From: Pomphorhynchus laevis
Taxonomy: Eukaryota > Acanthocephala > Palaeacanthocephala > Echinorhynchida > Pomphorhynchidae
Reading direction: 5' to 3'
Assembly: GCA_012934845.2 (NCBI GenBank)
Contig: WNNJ02000543.1
Span: forward strand, 186,001-250,000
Length of the DNA stretch: 64,000 bases
A program made the translations under genes and the position numbers. Position 1 is the first letter of the stretch, and each line of letters begins with the position of its first letter. This document shows, one piece after another, positions 1-11,211 of the stretch. The notes under the pieces were generated by a model. The model saw only the letters and a list, made by a program, of their open reading frames with translations. It searched no databases and had not been told where the DNA came from.

Positions 1-2137
1 GACGTCTAGAAACGTCCGCTCAAATCGATTGCTCTAAAGTCCGGAATATACAATGTCCAAACTTGCACCTATGTTGCGAGTAGTCGTCCGAGCTTTGAAA
101 TCAAATTCAGTTGGGACATAAGTGAGCTCAGGTTCGACCCCAACACCATGACAAATTGCTTAAAGCTCCTGCGCGAGCAAGTCCCGCACGATATTGTGCC
201 GGATTGATGGCAACCCTCCTCGTTTGCAGGAAAGGGCATGGCTGATATTAACGCTATCTCCGCAAGCGCAGACGTTCTTACTCAATTCGGTGGGCGTCCA
301 ACCGTACCGGGCGCAGAGTGCATCTATAAATTCATTGCGACTTAGGTAGAAGCGTTCCCTCCTTACTGGTAGGGCGCTTAACCACGAGGAGGCGCCATCT
401 CTGGAGGCATGAGAGATAATTTGGATTATGACCAGACCGCGTCTAGCCACGCTTGGCTGTAATCTACCGATACGCAATTTGCGTCGTTCTACACAATCCA
501 GATTCATAATGCGGTGTTGTAGTAAACGCAAAGTGTTTCTAGTTTCTCCGGTTTCATATTTATCGCATATTTTCGAAGAACAACCGAATTCCAGGTGTGC
601 AGAGAACCTTGGGTCACATACGCCAAGACCACCATCGCTTATCGGAAAAGTTAAGATCGCCATCCAGTCTTCGTCTACTCTTCGTCCGATGACTGCTGAA
701 ACTAACCTTTCGTTGATAGATTTGTACAGACAGTCTATGTGGGAAGGGCTGCATTCCACTGAGCGCATGAAATACGTCCACTTGAACTGCACCGAACGAA
801 CCAATCTGGCGTAAGCAACGTGTGGATCTATCTCTCCGACGCGTGTCAGACGATTAATGAGATTAGACCAGCGCTCTACTTCTAATTCCGTGCAGTTGCA
901 TTCGTGCTGTGTGGTGCCGATGGGAACACCGATAATGTTAATACCAGATGTGGACAGTTCGACATCAGCGGATAAAAGAGAGATGTCAACGCTACTGCTT
1001 CTTCTTTCTAGCAATTTGGTTTTAGATGCGTTTACGTTATAACCACACTTAGGACAAAGCTCTAAGAGAATGGACCAAACTTTCCTCAAATCTTTGAATT
1101 TTCCGACAAAATTACCATCATCTGCATACCATCTCTGGGTAACACCAGGAACCTGTTGACGTATGTTTTCAATTAAAGGGAGAGAAGCCATTGAGAAGCC
1201 GGTCATCGCAAGTGGATCTCCTTGTGTGAGGCCTTCGTGCGAATATATACTATTACCACCAAGGGTAAGCTGAACCAGTGATGCATATAGATTACTAAGC
1301 ACAGTCGACAAAGCAGGTGCTATATATCTCATATTGGCCAGTGCGGCTTTTCGATTAATCACGTTAAAAGCGTTTGACGCATCAACAGCAAGGACACAAC
1401 AGCCTGGGTTGACTTCGAAACATTTGCGCAAGGAATGTGTAGCGTATTCGATCCCGCTCCTCTGCGAGACTGCCAATTGCTCTAATCTCGCAACGTCTTG
1501 CAAATCTTCCCGAATTAATCTCAATATCACCTTTGATACGATGCGCCTTGCAACATCACAAACGCCAATCGGTCGGATACCACCTTTTTTTCAATAGCCA
1601 CAAACATGCTGGTCGTAAACGCCTCAAGACATATAGGACGAATAGGCTCGGATACTAATTTTACAGCAAATTAATCGGTCGGATACCACCAGTCTTTATT
1701 CAAGAGCCACTAACCTGCTGGTCGTAAACGCCTCAAGACATATAGGACGAATAGGCTCGGATGCTTATTTTACAGCAAATTCAGCAAGGACTTTGGCCAA
1801 GGTCTTTAAGTGTTCTCCGAATCCTGTCAGCATGTGTTGCCACATTGACGCGTCGAGACCAGAAGGGCCAGCGGAACCCTTCGTTATTTTGCTTGCTCTG
1901 ACTATTGAATCCTCATCAATAATTGCAAATCTAGTTTGGTGATGCCGACATGAGCGGGGGATTGGCTTTTTTAGTAGTATCTCTCTTGCAAGCTGGATCG
2001 CCTCAGGAAGGAGAGACATTAAAATTTCCTTGACTGGTACGCCGTCAATTGAGGAGTCATGTTTGAGTGTACCGGCAAAAACATCGTCTTCCAGAACAGC
2101 TGTTGCTGCACGTAACTTACCCTTAGTCCCTATTTTT
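1..2137 (-). mobile_element. A1: RLE-type LINE (family A), degenerate, runs off left edge
   Basis: Minus-strand copy of the Cys-rich RLE LINE family, without its N-terminal part. From right to left it encodes a pre-RT region ending in a GSAGPSG motif (about 1880-1850), the RT with GLTQGDPLAM and WYADDG (about 1230-1120), and the C-terminal knuckle CACGDSVNISHALSC followed by RHNIVRD (about 280-190). Beyond a stop near 160 the homology goes on with GVEPEL, ASLDIV and FERTFLDV, so the RLE domain reaches the window edge. A frame break and a 106-bp tandem duplication lie around 1530-1780. The right end is cut by B1 at about 2137. The family would copy its RNA into nicked target DNA by target-primed reverse transcription (TPRT). 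This copy is dead. Confidence 0.85.
1568..1780. repeat. 106-bp tandem duplication inside A1
   Basis: Two copies with period 106 (starting at 1568 and 1674) share 'ctggtcgtaaacgcctcaag' and following bases. They cover the segment just before the IRPIG motif of the family A protein and break its frame. The second unit carries small differences, so the duplication is not very recent. Confidence 0.8.
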
Positions 2138-3105
2138 TGCAGGGTCCCACAAGGTTCAGTCCTAGGTCCCTTGCTTTTCTCTCTTTTGCTTGGCGATCTC
2201 TCTCCATTTATCAAACCTTACTACTTTAACGTCATGCAATACGCCGATGACATTCTAATCTATGCTCATGCACCCGCACATCGCATACACTATATCGGCA
2301 TTTCTGCCTCCAACTGTCTTTCTCCTATCCACAAACGTCTCTCCAATCTCCATCTCGTTCTAAACCCCGAAAAGTCCAAAATAATGTGGATCCTTCCCCG
2401 TAAACCAAACATATCTCCTCCCATTGTATCTTTTGCCTCATCGATCATCCCTATAGTCCACAATCTCACTTTCTTAGGCTTCCATTTCGATGATCACCTT
2501 TCCCTTAAACCCTTCGTCCGTGACAAGGTCCGCTCGTCTAACTTAATTCTTCGTGACATCCGCCGTATCCGCCCCCTTATCGACTTCCGTTCTTGTATGT
2601 CTCTTCTTTCATCGCTTCTTTTCCCTAAAATCGATTACTGCCTCAGCCTTTTCGCCAACTCTCCAAAATCCATCATCCTACCCCTACAACGAATAATCAA
2701 CACCGCCGTTCGAGTGCTCTTTCGTCTCCGTCGCTTCGACCACACATCCACATATTTTGCCCAACTCTCCTGGCCCACCATCCACATCCGCATCAAACTC
2801 CGCCTTCTTCTCGTTACTTTTCGTCTCATCGCTGTCGGCTCCCCATCGTTCATCAGCCTTCCTTTCTTAGACGATACTCGCCCCACCTCGCTATCGCTTC
2901 GTTCCTGTCATACCCTCTTACTCGACGTTCCTAATTACTCCAACAACTACGGTCTCCGATCCTTCCTCGTCGCCGCCTCATTCGCCTGGAGTCAACTCCC
3001 TCTCGACGTCCGCCGCGATTCACAGTTTTGTTTTGTTGTGGTCATGTAAGCGTGCGCTGGCACGCATTTGCCACGTTAAAATAAATCCTTTTTTTTATTA
3101 AATTA
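2138..3105 (+). mobile_element. B1: 5'-truncated CR1-like LINE, ORF2 3' end plus tail
   Basis: Starts abruptly within the RT at VPQGSVLGPLLF and continues through MQYADDILIYAHAP to the end of ORF2 near 3049. The frame is open from 2138 to 3049. The 3' tail holds a perfect hairpin at 3050-3065, then 'atttgccac' and an A/T-rich end. It abuts A1 on the left, with opposite orientation, and a Penelope-like RT on the right. The sequence is almost identical to B8 at 59.6-60.3 kb, which suggests recent activity of this subfamily. 5' truncation is usual for target-primed reverse transcription. Confidence 0.85.
3050..3065 (+). other. B1 3'-terminal hairpin
   Basis: GCGTGC, loop GCTG, GCACGC. It stands at the same place in the 3' tail as GCGTACA/TGTACGC in B4, so the pairing is kept while the bases differ. 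Confidence 0.75.
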
Positions 3106-3865
3106 TTTAAATGATTTTGAAGAAAGCCAATATCATTACATATTGTTGCAATTCTTAAAATTTCATTATTTAATGTATTATATTTTATATTATATGGTAT
3201 GCATGAATGCTCATGCAAAAATATGTTTCTTGTAAATTTAAATATGTCATTTTTACGATATAAATTAATAGTAGTTTTATTTAATGTTAATTTAATGTTC
3301 ATATCTAGATATACACCTTCTTCATCATTAATATTGGTTTTGTTAAGAATAAGGCTTTCTGGATAAATGTGCTCACTAATTGAATAAAAATTATTAGAAT
3401 TAAATACACATATATCATCAATGTATCGAAACATATATTTCATATATTTATATTGTTTAGATTTAGTTTTTACACAGTTATGAACAAATTCATATTCTAT
3501 AAAGCTTAAAAACAAGTCAGCTCTAATTGGGCTACTATTACCACCCATTGGAACACCTTTTACTTGTCTAAATATAGATGTCCCTACTTTTAAATAATTT
3601 TGATTTATCAAAATATTTAAGGATTCTATTAATTCAATTTTATCCATATATTTATATTTATTTGATGGTTTAATTTTTGTTAGATAGGCGTTATAATTAT
3701 TATAACATATATATGTATATCTTTTTCCGAATATAAGATTAATTAATTTTACTAACGCTTCTTTAATATCTACTAAACCTAGATTTGTATAAAGAGTACT
3801 AAAATCGTATGTATTTATATTTTAAAAATTTATTCCTTTTGTCTGTTCTAAAAATTCTTTTGTAG
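3106..3865 (-). pseudogene. P1: Penelope-like reverse transcriptase fragment
   Basis: Minus-strand RT. An upstream piece with TYDFSTLYTN (about 3820-3770) is followed by an open stretch from 3647 to 3042 containing GVPMGGNSSPIRADLF, FRYIDDICVF, IYPESLILNKTN and YLDMNI. These motif forms match a group of animal RTs usually placed with Penelope-like elements; the placement is by recollection of motif shape, not by alignment. No endonuclease domain is attached. The 3' end of the open frame runs into the B1 tail, so it is truncated there. It is strongly AT-rich compared with its LINE neighbours. An alternative is another non-LINE RT lineage. Confidence 0.6.
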
Positions 3866-4815
3866 AATTAATACTGAAATAGTGTTTTTTTTAAACCAAC
3901 TAAGATCCCGCTTATCGGTCGATCCCTCATGCGCATCTGATTGATATCAGAATGCGTTACGGTAATCCCTATAGTATTCAAAATCTTAGCAATGTTTTCT
4001 GATTTTACACAATCAGTTGGAAAGTTAGTGAAAATTAAATTAGAGGCCATGAAGGCAGCTTCATCAATAGCTTTCGATATTCTCTCTGCAGACATTTTAT
4101 CGGAGCACGCATTTACCGTTGCAATTAACATTTTTCCGACATGCTCACGTACTAGCCGTTAAGGATGTGATCTCGCTACATCCGCCCAGGAGTTTGTGAG
4201 GCCAGGTTTCGAATTTATTTGATCAGGAGTATTCAACTTGGAAGCGCTATTAATCTTATCTCCAAGTGAAGCAATTTTCGACTGCAATGAAGTTATTTTG
4301 GCTGAAAGAGAGCACACCTTTAAATGAGTACAATACGGACAAAATATTTTACCGGTAAGAAAATCCTTTGGAAGTTCTCGGGGTAACCAATTTTTGACCA
4401 TTACGAGACAATCATTGTTTGAACAAGCAATTAAATGTTCCGAACCTGGTGTATGTTCAGACAACGAAGTTAGAGAGCTGGAAGTTTGATCCTTATTCAA
4501 TCAACCAACAGAACTACATGCAGTGTATAACCTGCCTGCTTTAACACAGACACAGCCCTTGCACTTGGCAAAAGAACCATTGCATCCGCAACATTTCCCA
4601 GTCTGTGATAATGACTCAAGTTGAGATCCGCTCAAAACAGGAATATCTTAATTAGCATCCATTCAGTGTATTAGTTTTCGTTGTCGTTGAAACTCGTCGT
4701 TGGAGATTTCCGAAGCCCCTTGATCGATAAAAAATAAACTCGTTGAAGGTTGATAATCATCTTGTATTAGTTTTCGTTGTCGTTAAAACTCGTTGTGTAA
4801 TTAACTTGAACACTT
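3866..4815 (-). mobile_element. B2: CR1-like LINE, 5' UTR and ORF1 only
   Basis: Minus strand. After a 5' leader with repeats (4667-4796) a start codon at 4662 opens a frame that, with two stops, encodes a Cys-rich module (KCCGCNGSFAKCKGCVCV, about 4595-4540). It then runs into the ORF1 body: 'CSNNDC' and 'FCPYC' (about 4420-4330, a PHD-like cysteine pattern), followed by a fragment with SNLIFTNFP (about 4050) resembling the B3 ORF1 segment SHLIVRNLP. The body is open at 4500-4159 and 4131-3868. It is truncated at 3866 by the Penelope-like piece, so no ORF2 remains. Its 5' end follows directly on the tail of A2. This is the second independent case of the Cys-rich module on a family B ORF1. 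Confidence 0.75.
4667..4796. repeat. Repeated motif in B2 leader
   Basis: A motif of about 34 bp starting 'tgtattagttttcgttgtcg' occurs at 4667 and again at 4763, 96 bp apart, upstream of the B2 start codon. Such repeated leaders often act as internal promoters in LINEs; that role is inferred. Confidence 0.65.
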
Positions 4816-4886
4816 TAAACTTTTCTTCTATTATTTTTATTATTAATAATTTTTTTTAAATCAAAAATTTTATACATAAAATATTG

Positions 4887-4906
4887 GGTTACCCACAAAT
4901 GGGTCC
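4887..4906 (-). other. A2 3'-UTR hairpin
   Basis: On the minus strand GGACCCATTTGTGGGTAACC: stem ACCCA/TGGGT followed by AACC. It is shared with other family A copies. Confidence 0.65.
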
Positions 4907-7193
4907 CTAAATTTTAATAAAAATATTTTATAAAATCACTTACATAATATTATGCATCAGTGTGATTAACCATATTGTCAGGAAGCGTGTTCCATATGAA
5001 TTTTCAATTTACTCGATAGGTCCATGAGTTAGCCTTTACCAATGCGATACCAATTCTTTTCCGCGTTCAACAAATTTCGTTTGCGTATGTCTTAGTTTCA
5101 CACGACTCTAAACGTGCAAGATGTTTTAATACAGCTGCGGCTTCTTTCGATGTTCCACCCAACGAGGAAAAAATTAACGGAATAAACGAGGAATTTTCGA
5201 CCCTGTTTACTTTTTCTAAATATTTTGTGCGTTTCCTATTTTCATTCAATTCACAAATGTTTGCAGGCTTTTGACTGACGTAAGATGCAACAACATGATT
5301 ATGAGTACTGACGTCAAAAAACGTTCGCTCTGTTGCACCGCCAAATAGATCTGAGCATACAATATCCAAACGCGCGCAACGATCTCTGTTTGTTAGAGAA
5401 TTTGCAAATTTTACCGAAGGGCTAACATCTGATAGTAAGGGCTCAATTTCCACATGACGTAATGTCTTTTGCAATATCTGACCAAAAGTATCCCGTACCA
5501 CGTTGTGTCGAACAAATGTTTTCTCGTTACCACTGCAGGGCATAGAATGTATAACGATATTTGAATCACCGTATATGCATTTTTCGGGGGCATTGTGAAG
5601 TGGCCAAGCATAGCGAGTGCATATTCCATTTCTAAATTCTACTTATGAAAGACGTAGTTTCGATTCTTCATGAATTCTAGATGAAAGCCACGTTGAAGCA
5701 CTTTCTGCTTGCGATTGAAGAATTGCTTCTCGCATAACGTTATTATTTCTGTCTAATATGGCATCTACATATCCCTTTCTTTTACCGTTCCGCTACAAAT
5801 ATCTAGTTTTTGGAAATTCGTTTTGCGCATGATCTAACTCAATCCCAACCAATCTGGCTTGAAGAGGTGAACACAGCTGACGAGAAATCCCATTCTGTTG
5901 TACATAATGTCGACGGGCTGACAATTCCGAGACCACCAAAACGAGTCGGAAGAGATATGAATTCTCTTTGATATTCGGTTAATTATGTTTGACCTGTTAT
6001 TTCTGGTAAAAAAATTGTCAATACAATAATCTAGTGGAGCTATTAGGTGCAGTATACACTTGTTCGATCGAAATGCATATCTCCATTTATGTTGACAGGC
6101 TACAATGAAACAATTGTATGCCGCCTGAGGATCATTTTTTGCTACAAATGAAAGCCTTTCAATAATGTTGACCCACTCCAACACCTTAGTTCTTAACCAC
6201 GACTCACTGAAGATCGAGTTTCATACTAGACCACCAAGTACTTCGATGCCTTCCGTTTTTATTTGTATCGATTTTGCGGAGAATATATTCGTGGCTGTTA
6301 TGTTATCCTTAGCTACTAGACGTTTGCATTTGTACACATTTACAAAAAATCCATACGCGGGTCCAAACTTTGTTACCATGTCAAGCACACCAACCAGATA
6401 TTGTGCTGAGCTAATACAAGATAAATCATCTGCATACCATTTTTGCATAACACGTGGAAATGCTTGCCGTATGTGTTGCATTAGAGGAAGTGTAGCTGCA
6501 GCAAACGCTATCATCGATAAGGGATCATCCTGAGTAAATCCTTCTCGTGAAAGCATAAAATCGTTGTCTATAACGAGAGTTGGATCCAACGAATAGGTGT
6601 TATGAAGAACTGTATATAATTGTGGACAAATGTACTGCATATTAGACAAAGCGACTTTCCTATTTATTCTATTAAACGCATTATCCGCATCGATCTGCAA
6701 TAAACATAAATCATCGGAAGCGCCTAATGAGGTACGGATATTTTTCAAGGCGTATTCAATACCACACCGTTGGCCAGCGCACAATTGAGTGTTGCCTGCT
6801 ACGGCTTTGATGTGTCTAGATATCTTTCTAAGAATCACTTTCGTAATGATGCGACGGTAAACTTCTTTGATACCTACGGGACGAATATCTGCATCTTTGT
6901 CTAGGGCAATTAACTGGAGATCGTGAATGCACTTGTTGTGCCTGAATTTTGTTTCTCAGTAGCAAGTCTATATGTCATAAAAGCGATCGCCTTTGCCATT
7001 TTTTAGAATCCCTGTCAAATGAATTGAGTATGTGCTTCCATTCTCCAGCATTAACACCAGACGGATCAGCAGCTCTTGTTGTTTTCAGTGATTGATTTAT
7101 AATATCTGCTTCACATATATCATCAAGCAACGATAAATGATAAGGTTTGACGCCTGGTATTGGAGACTCTAATAACGCATCCCTGTTTATCGG

Positions 7194-7200
7194 TTCACCT
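7194..7200. repeat. Left target-site duplication of B3
   Basis: TTCACCT, repeated at 11205-11211. Between the two copies lies B3; outside them is one family A reading frame running right to left. Confidence 0.85.
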
Positions 7201-7274
7201 TTTTCTTGATATAGCAAATTAAAACAATAAATAACATACAGTACCGCAATAAATTTCACTTATATCAAATCACC

Positions 7275-8336
7275 ATGACAGAACAGTCTGCGAATAAGCG
7301 ATGCTGCCCTTGTAATGGTCAAACAGCTGTTTGTAAGGGCTGTGTGTGCGTTTGAAATAATAAGCAATGCATTAATTGTTGTGCACAACGATGCTCAAAT
7401 CGAGAACGATTGATTCCATCCAATCAATATAACGACAAACATACAGCAAAATTCTCAACACAATATTCGAACAACGATGAACTCGGAATGACAGTAAACG
7501 CCGTGGAGACTATCTCTATCGAAATGAAGTGTACTACGGATAATTGCAACGTGTATTCAACGGTACTCCTTCCGAGAAGGCTTTCTAGAGATTTAATGGC
7601 CCAAGATTACCTCTGTGGATTTTGTGCAGCTAAAGCAATCAACGAAACCCGAATGGAAATAACTAAACTTAAAAGCCACTTAATATCAAATGATTCAAAT
7701 AGTTGCAGGACAGACAAAGAGCGTATACATAGAATAGTAAATGAGTCTATCAACTCCTCCCTCGACCGTTGCATCAATAAGCAGGTATCTCATGATGTTT
7801 GTTCTTTTCAACGCACACCAGAGGTAGATAAATCTTATTCTAAATTAGCAAACTCTCTTGATAAGGAAAGTGCTAGGGCCTCACATCTGATAGTTCGTAA
7901 TTTACCCGTTTCTGAAAGCGAGCAACAAGTTATATTAAATCTCTTTGAGGAAATCGGTTGTCCTTTGGTCGGACAAAAACTAGACTTTCATCGACTCCCT
8001 GCACTTCATACTAACTCCCCTCCCTGGGTTAAGGTAAAAACTATCGTCAGCCATGTGGAATCATCGTTAAAATCTTCATTTAAGCTTAAGAATTCATCTC
8101 TCTTTCATACGGTGTACTTGTGCACTGATTTGTCTAAACTTGAACGAAAGGAACTTAAGAGATTACTGAAAGAATTATCCGAACGAAAAAAGTCAGACCA
8201 AAGTAAGCGATATTTTATTAGAGTGCATAAGATAGTGGTTTCATCGAGTAGGGAAGCCCACGCAGTAAATGAGAAAGTACTCGGCGAAGTTTCGTCTACA
8301 GGCAACAACAATTTTTCTAACCTAGCCAATATATGA
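7275..8336 (+). pseudogene. B3 ORF1: Cys-rich module plus PHD-like ORF1 protein
   Basis: Begins at an ATG and reads RCCPCNGQTAVCKGCVCV, one in-frame stop (about 7354), then QCINCCAQRCSN, and stays open from there to 8336. The module has pattern C-C-x-C-N-G-x4-C-K-G-C-x-C, then CxxC, as at the N-terminus of the RLE family A proteins A6 and A8. The rest holds a second cysteine cluster (CTTDNC ... CGFC, about residues 90-125), matching the B4 ORF1 cluster CDSKDC ... CGFC, then a segment SHLIVRNLPVSESE. Role by family: RNA-binding ORF1 protein of the transposition particle. The Cys-rich module resembles CXC-type zinc clusters by spacing; that is inference. Confidence 0.8.
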
Positions 8337-8379
8337 CTAACGATTGAAAATGATTTAAAGGTAAATCCTCCAGCAAAAC

Positions 8380-10915
8380 TTTAAGTAAATCATCCGGGGT
8401 ATCCTCTAATTGATTCTACTCCACTGCTCCCCAAATCTTCCTGGAAAGTAGCCGTTTTAAATATCCGCTCTCTTAGTAACAAGGTTGATTCAGTATATTA
8501 TCATTTCCTTCATAAATCTCTGGATGTTTTGTGTTTAACCGAATCTTGGCGCGTTGATAAGAATGATTGCTCTCTTAAACGCCTCCGCTCTTTAAATCTT
8601 TCTGTGGTCGATAAGGATCGTCAACGACCTATTAGCTCAAATCGATCAATTAACCACGGTGGTCTTATAGCTTTCTCTCACCATTTGTCTCCGTTGCAAT
8701 CATTACCGTTGCTATTTGTTCTTCTCACTTTCGAACTACTTAAGTTTCGTGTAAAAGCCGGCTCGTTGTTTCTCAATATCTACTTATTCTATCGGCCTGG
8801 ATCATGTCATCTGTATGACTCTTTTTTCTGTGAACTGTCAAACTTACATTATTTCATCTTCCTCTCCAGTTTACCTTGCGTTGTCCTATGTGATGTAAAT
8901 GTTCGCTTAGACCGTCCTCGTGATTCCAATACCCTAAAGACGATTTCTACATTTAACGATCATTATTTTCAAATCATGTATCCTCATTATTCTTCTGCTA
9001 CCCATATTCTTGGCGGTACCCTCGATATTGTTGCCCTACCTTCGCGTCTTGCCTTGTCTTCTTCATTGTGCATATCTGATCCTGCTCTATCTGACCACTT
9101 CCTTGTTACATGTTCTCTCCCTTTCTTAAAAATCAATGTTCCTGCAAAAATTATCTCGTGACATTCTTGGAAATTGCTCGACTTTTCCCTTCTTTGCTCT
9201 CATATTAACGGCTCCCCGTTACAAAATGCCTCCTGCGTCGTTCTTTCAGAACTTATCATCGTTATCTCAGACTATCTTCAGAAGTTGACTCATCCTTTTA
9301 TCGTAACCAATTCTTTGCTCTTCATCGTTCGCATAGGCAACTTCTACGTTCTGAGGCACATAGTTTTTGGCGAAACAAACTGGCTTCTGCTAATGACTCT
9401 CGAACTAAATGGAAAATTATCTACTTTCTCGTTTTCTCTGTTACCTACACTCTTGATCATTCTCAATTATCCGATTACCTAATTTCAAAAACTATTTCTC
9501 TAATCGATTCGATCATCGTCCTTCCACAAACTTATTGTATCTCGTCTGTTCGTATCCCTGAGCTCTTTTATCTACTTGCGGTATCTGAAGATGAGGTATC
9601 TTGCCTTCTTATTTCGTTAACTTGTAAGTCCTCTCCTGCCGATCCCATCCCTACTCGAATTCTCAAATTGTTGTCAACAGACTTCACACCTTTCCTTACA
9701 AGCCTCTTTAACTCGTCAATCGTGAATGGAATATTTCCTATTATTGGAAAACGGTCATTGTTCGTCCCCTACTAACAAAGCCATCTCTTTACCCCTCTCT
9801 TCCTTCATCTAATCGCCCAATATAAGTTCTACCAACCTTATCTAAAATTCTTGAACACCTTGTCTTAGATCAGATAAACAAATATCTCTCTCCATCGCAG
9901 CTCAACCCTTCTTTTCAATCTGCTGTCCGCTCCAATCATTCCACCGAACTAGCATGTCATAAAGTATTTTATTATCTACTCTCCGCTCGTGGCAAAGGAC
10001 TTTGTAGTGTGGTAATATCGCTCGATCTTTCATCTGCATTCGACATTGTCGATCACAAAATACTTCTTTTTCGTCTTCGCTATCACTATGGCTTCTCTTC
10101 GTCCACTTTGGCTTGGTTCTCTTTGTATCTCTCCGATCGCTCATTTTCTTCCATTCTAATTCAATGTGTTCTCGTCTATCTTCTCTCTCTTGTGGTGTAC
10201 CTCAAGGTTCTGTACTTAGCCCTATTCTATTTACGCTTCTTCTTGGAGATTTATCTTGTATAACTAATAAATTCTGCTTCAGAGTAATGCAGTACGCTGA
10301 CGATATACTTCTTTATTCTCACTCGTCTCCTTATTCCCTAAGCCAACTTTTCATATCCGCCTCTAATTGTCTTCGTGCTCCTTCAGAACATCTAATTTCT
10401 TTGCGCATGTCCCTCAATCCTACCAAATCTAAAGTGTTGTGGATTTTACCCTCTACTGTTTCTGTTTTTCCTCCTTCTCTGTATCTTCAGACCACAATTA
10501 TTCCTGATGTAGATAAACTAGTATTTCTAGGTATTCACTTCGACAATAACCTGCATCTCGATCCCTTCATTCGTGATAAAACTAGGCCTTCAAATATTCT
10601 TCTCTGTGATATTCGTCTCGTCAGAAATTCTCTAGATTTTAGTTCATGTAAATATCTAATCTCCTCCCTTTTTTTCCCACGTATTTATTACTGTCTTAGC
10701 CTTCTCGTATTCTCTTCAAAGTCATCCCTTAAACCTCTTCAGCGCCTCATTAACATTGCTGTGCGCATCCTTTATCGACTTCGTAAATTCGATCATATAT
10801 CTTTCTATTTATCAAAACTTGGATGGCTAAGTATTAAACATCGCGTTCGTTTTCGTCTGCTTTGCCTGACTTATCGCCTTCTCCATTGTAATTCTCCTTC
10901 TTATATCTAACTTCT
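8380..10915 (+). pseudogene. B3 ORF2: AP endonuclease and reverse transcriptase, broken
   Basis: The endonuclease part (8430-9161) shows LNIRSLSNKVDS, LCLTESWR, NHGGLIAF, FYRPGS, CDVNVRLDRP and LSDHFLV, the APE series; GDFN of active relatives reads CDVN here. RT motifs follow in other frames: SLDLSSAFDIVDH (about 10020), CGVPQGSVLSPILF (about 10195) and MQYADDILLYSH (about 10285), ending near 10915 with FRLLCLTYRLL. There are several stops and frame changes between 9161 and 10113. By family it would nick target DNA and prime cDNA synthesis; this copy cannot. Confidence 0.85.
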
Positions 10916-11163
10916 AACTTTAAGTGAATCTCGCTATCTTTCTACTCACCTACGTTCCTGTGATTCTCTTCTGCTACACGTACTTCTTCACTCAACCAAC
11001 TTCGGCCGTGAATCCCTACATATCGCTGCTTATCTTCTTTGGAATTCCTTACCTGATCATCTGCGACCATCATCCTTACTCCAAATTTCCAAAATGCAAC
11101 TAAAATCGATGTTACTAAACAATTAACTTTTTTAAATCTGTTTCGCTTTTGTGGGGTTGTAAC

Positions 11164-11178
11164 CACACAGTCTGTGTG
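11164..11178 (+). other. B3 3'-terminal hairpin
   Basis: CACACA, loop GTC, TGTGTG, followed by 'catttgcacatt'. Same position as the hairpins of B1 and B4 but with a different paired sequence. Confidence 0.7.
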
Positions 11179-11204
11179 CATTTGCACATTAAAAAACTTT
11201 CAAT

Positions 11205-11211
11205 TTCACCT
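11205..11211. repeat. Right target-site duplication of B3
   Basis: TTCACCT, matching 7194-7200. Confidence 0.85.

Larger units (their letters stand above)
4816..7200 (-). mobile_element. A2, 3' part: RT and RLE domains (interrupted by B3)
   Basis: This is the 3' part of a family A copy whose 5' part lies at 11205-12114; B3 sits between them. Reading leftward: NRDALLESPIPGVKP, a degraded GPSG segment (DPSGVNAGEW), RT at 6838-6221 with GFTQDDPLSM (normally QGDP) and WYADDLSCI, thumb region to 5834, knuckle region around 5640-5520, and RLE with ARLDIVCSDLFGG, RTFFDVSTHN and KYLEKVNRVE (5400-5200). Frames are broken in several places, so it is a fossil. The 3' UTR carries the family hairpin at 4887-4906 and ends in A-rich plus ATT-rich sequence, against which B2 starts. 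Confidence 0.85.
7201..11204 (+). mobile_element. B3: full-length but degenerate CR1-like LINE inserted in A2
   Basis: Bounded by a 7-bp target-site duplication, with A2 coding sequence on both sides, so its limits are certain. Order: leader 7201-7274, ORF1 7275-8336 with the Cys-rich module, ORF2 about 8380-10915 (AP endonuclease then RT, broken into several frames), 3' UTR, hairpin at 11164-11178, short A-rich tail. It is younger than A2, which it splits, but old enough to have lost ORF2. The leader contains 'aataaataacatacagt', close to 'aataaaataacatacagt' in the A8 leader. Confidence 0.9.

Noticed and set aside
3042-3647. Retron or diversity-generating RT
   Set aside because: Motifs (FSTLYTN, GVPMGG, YIDD) fit animal Penelope-like RTs, and no retron or DGR features are nearby.
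5067-5543. Bacterial-type restriction nuclease or defence gene
   Set aside because: The nuclease-like motifs are the RLE domain of a LINE, preceded by the family RT and knuckle.
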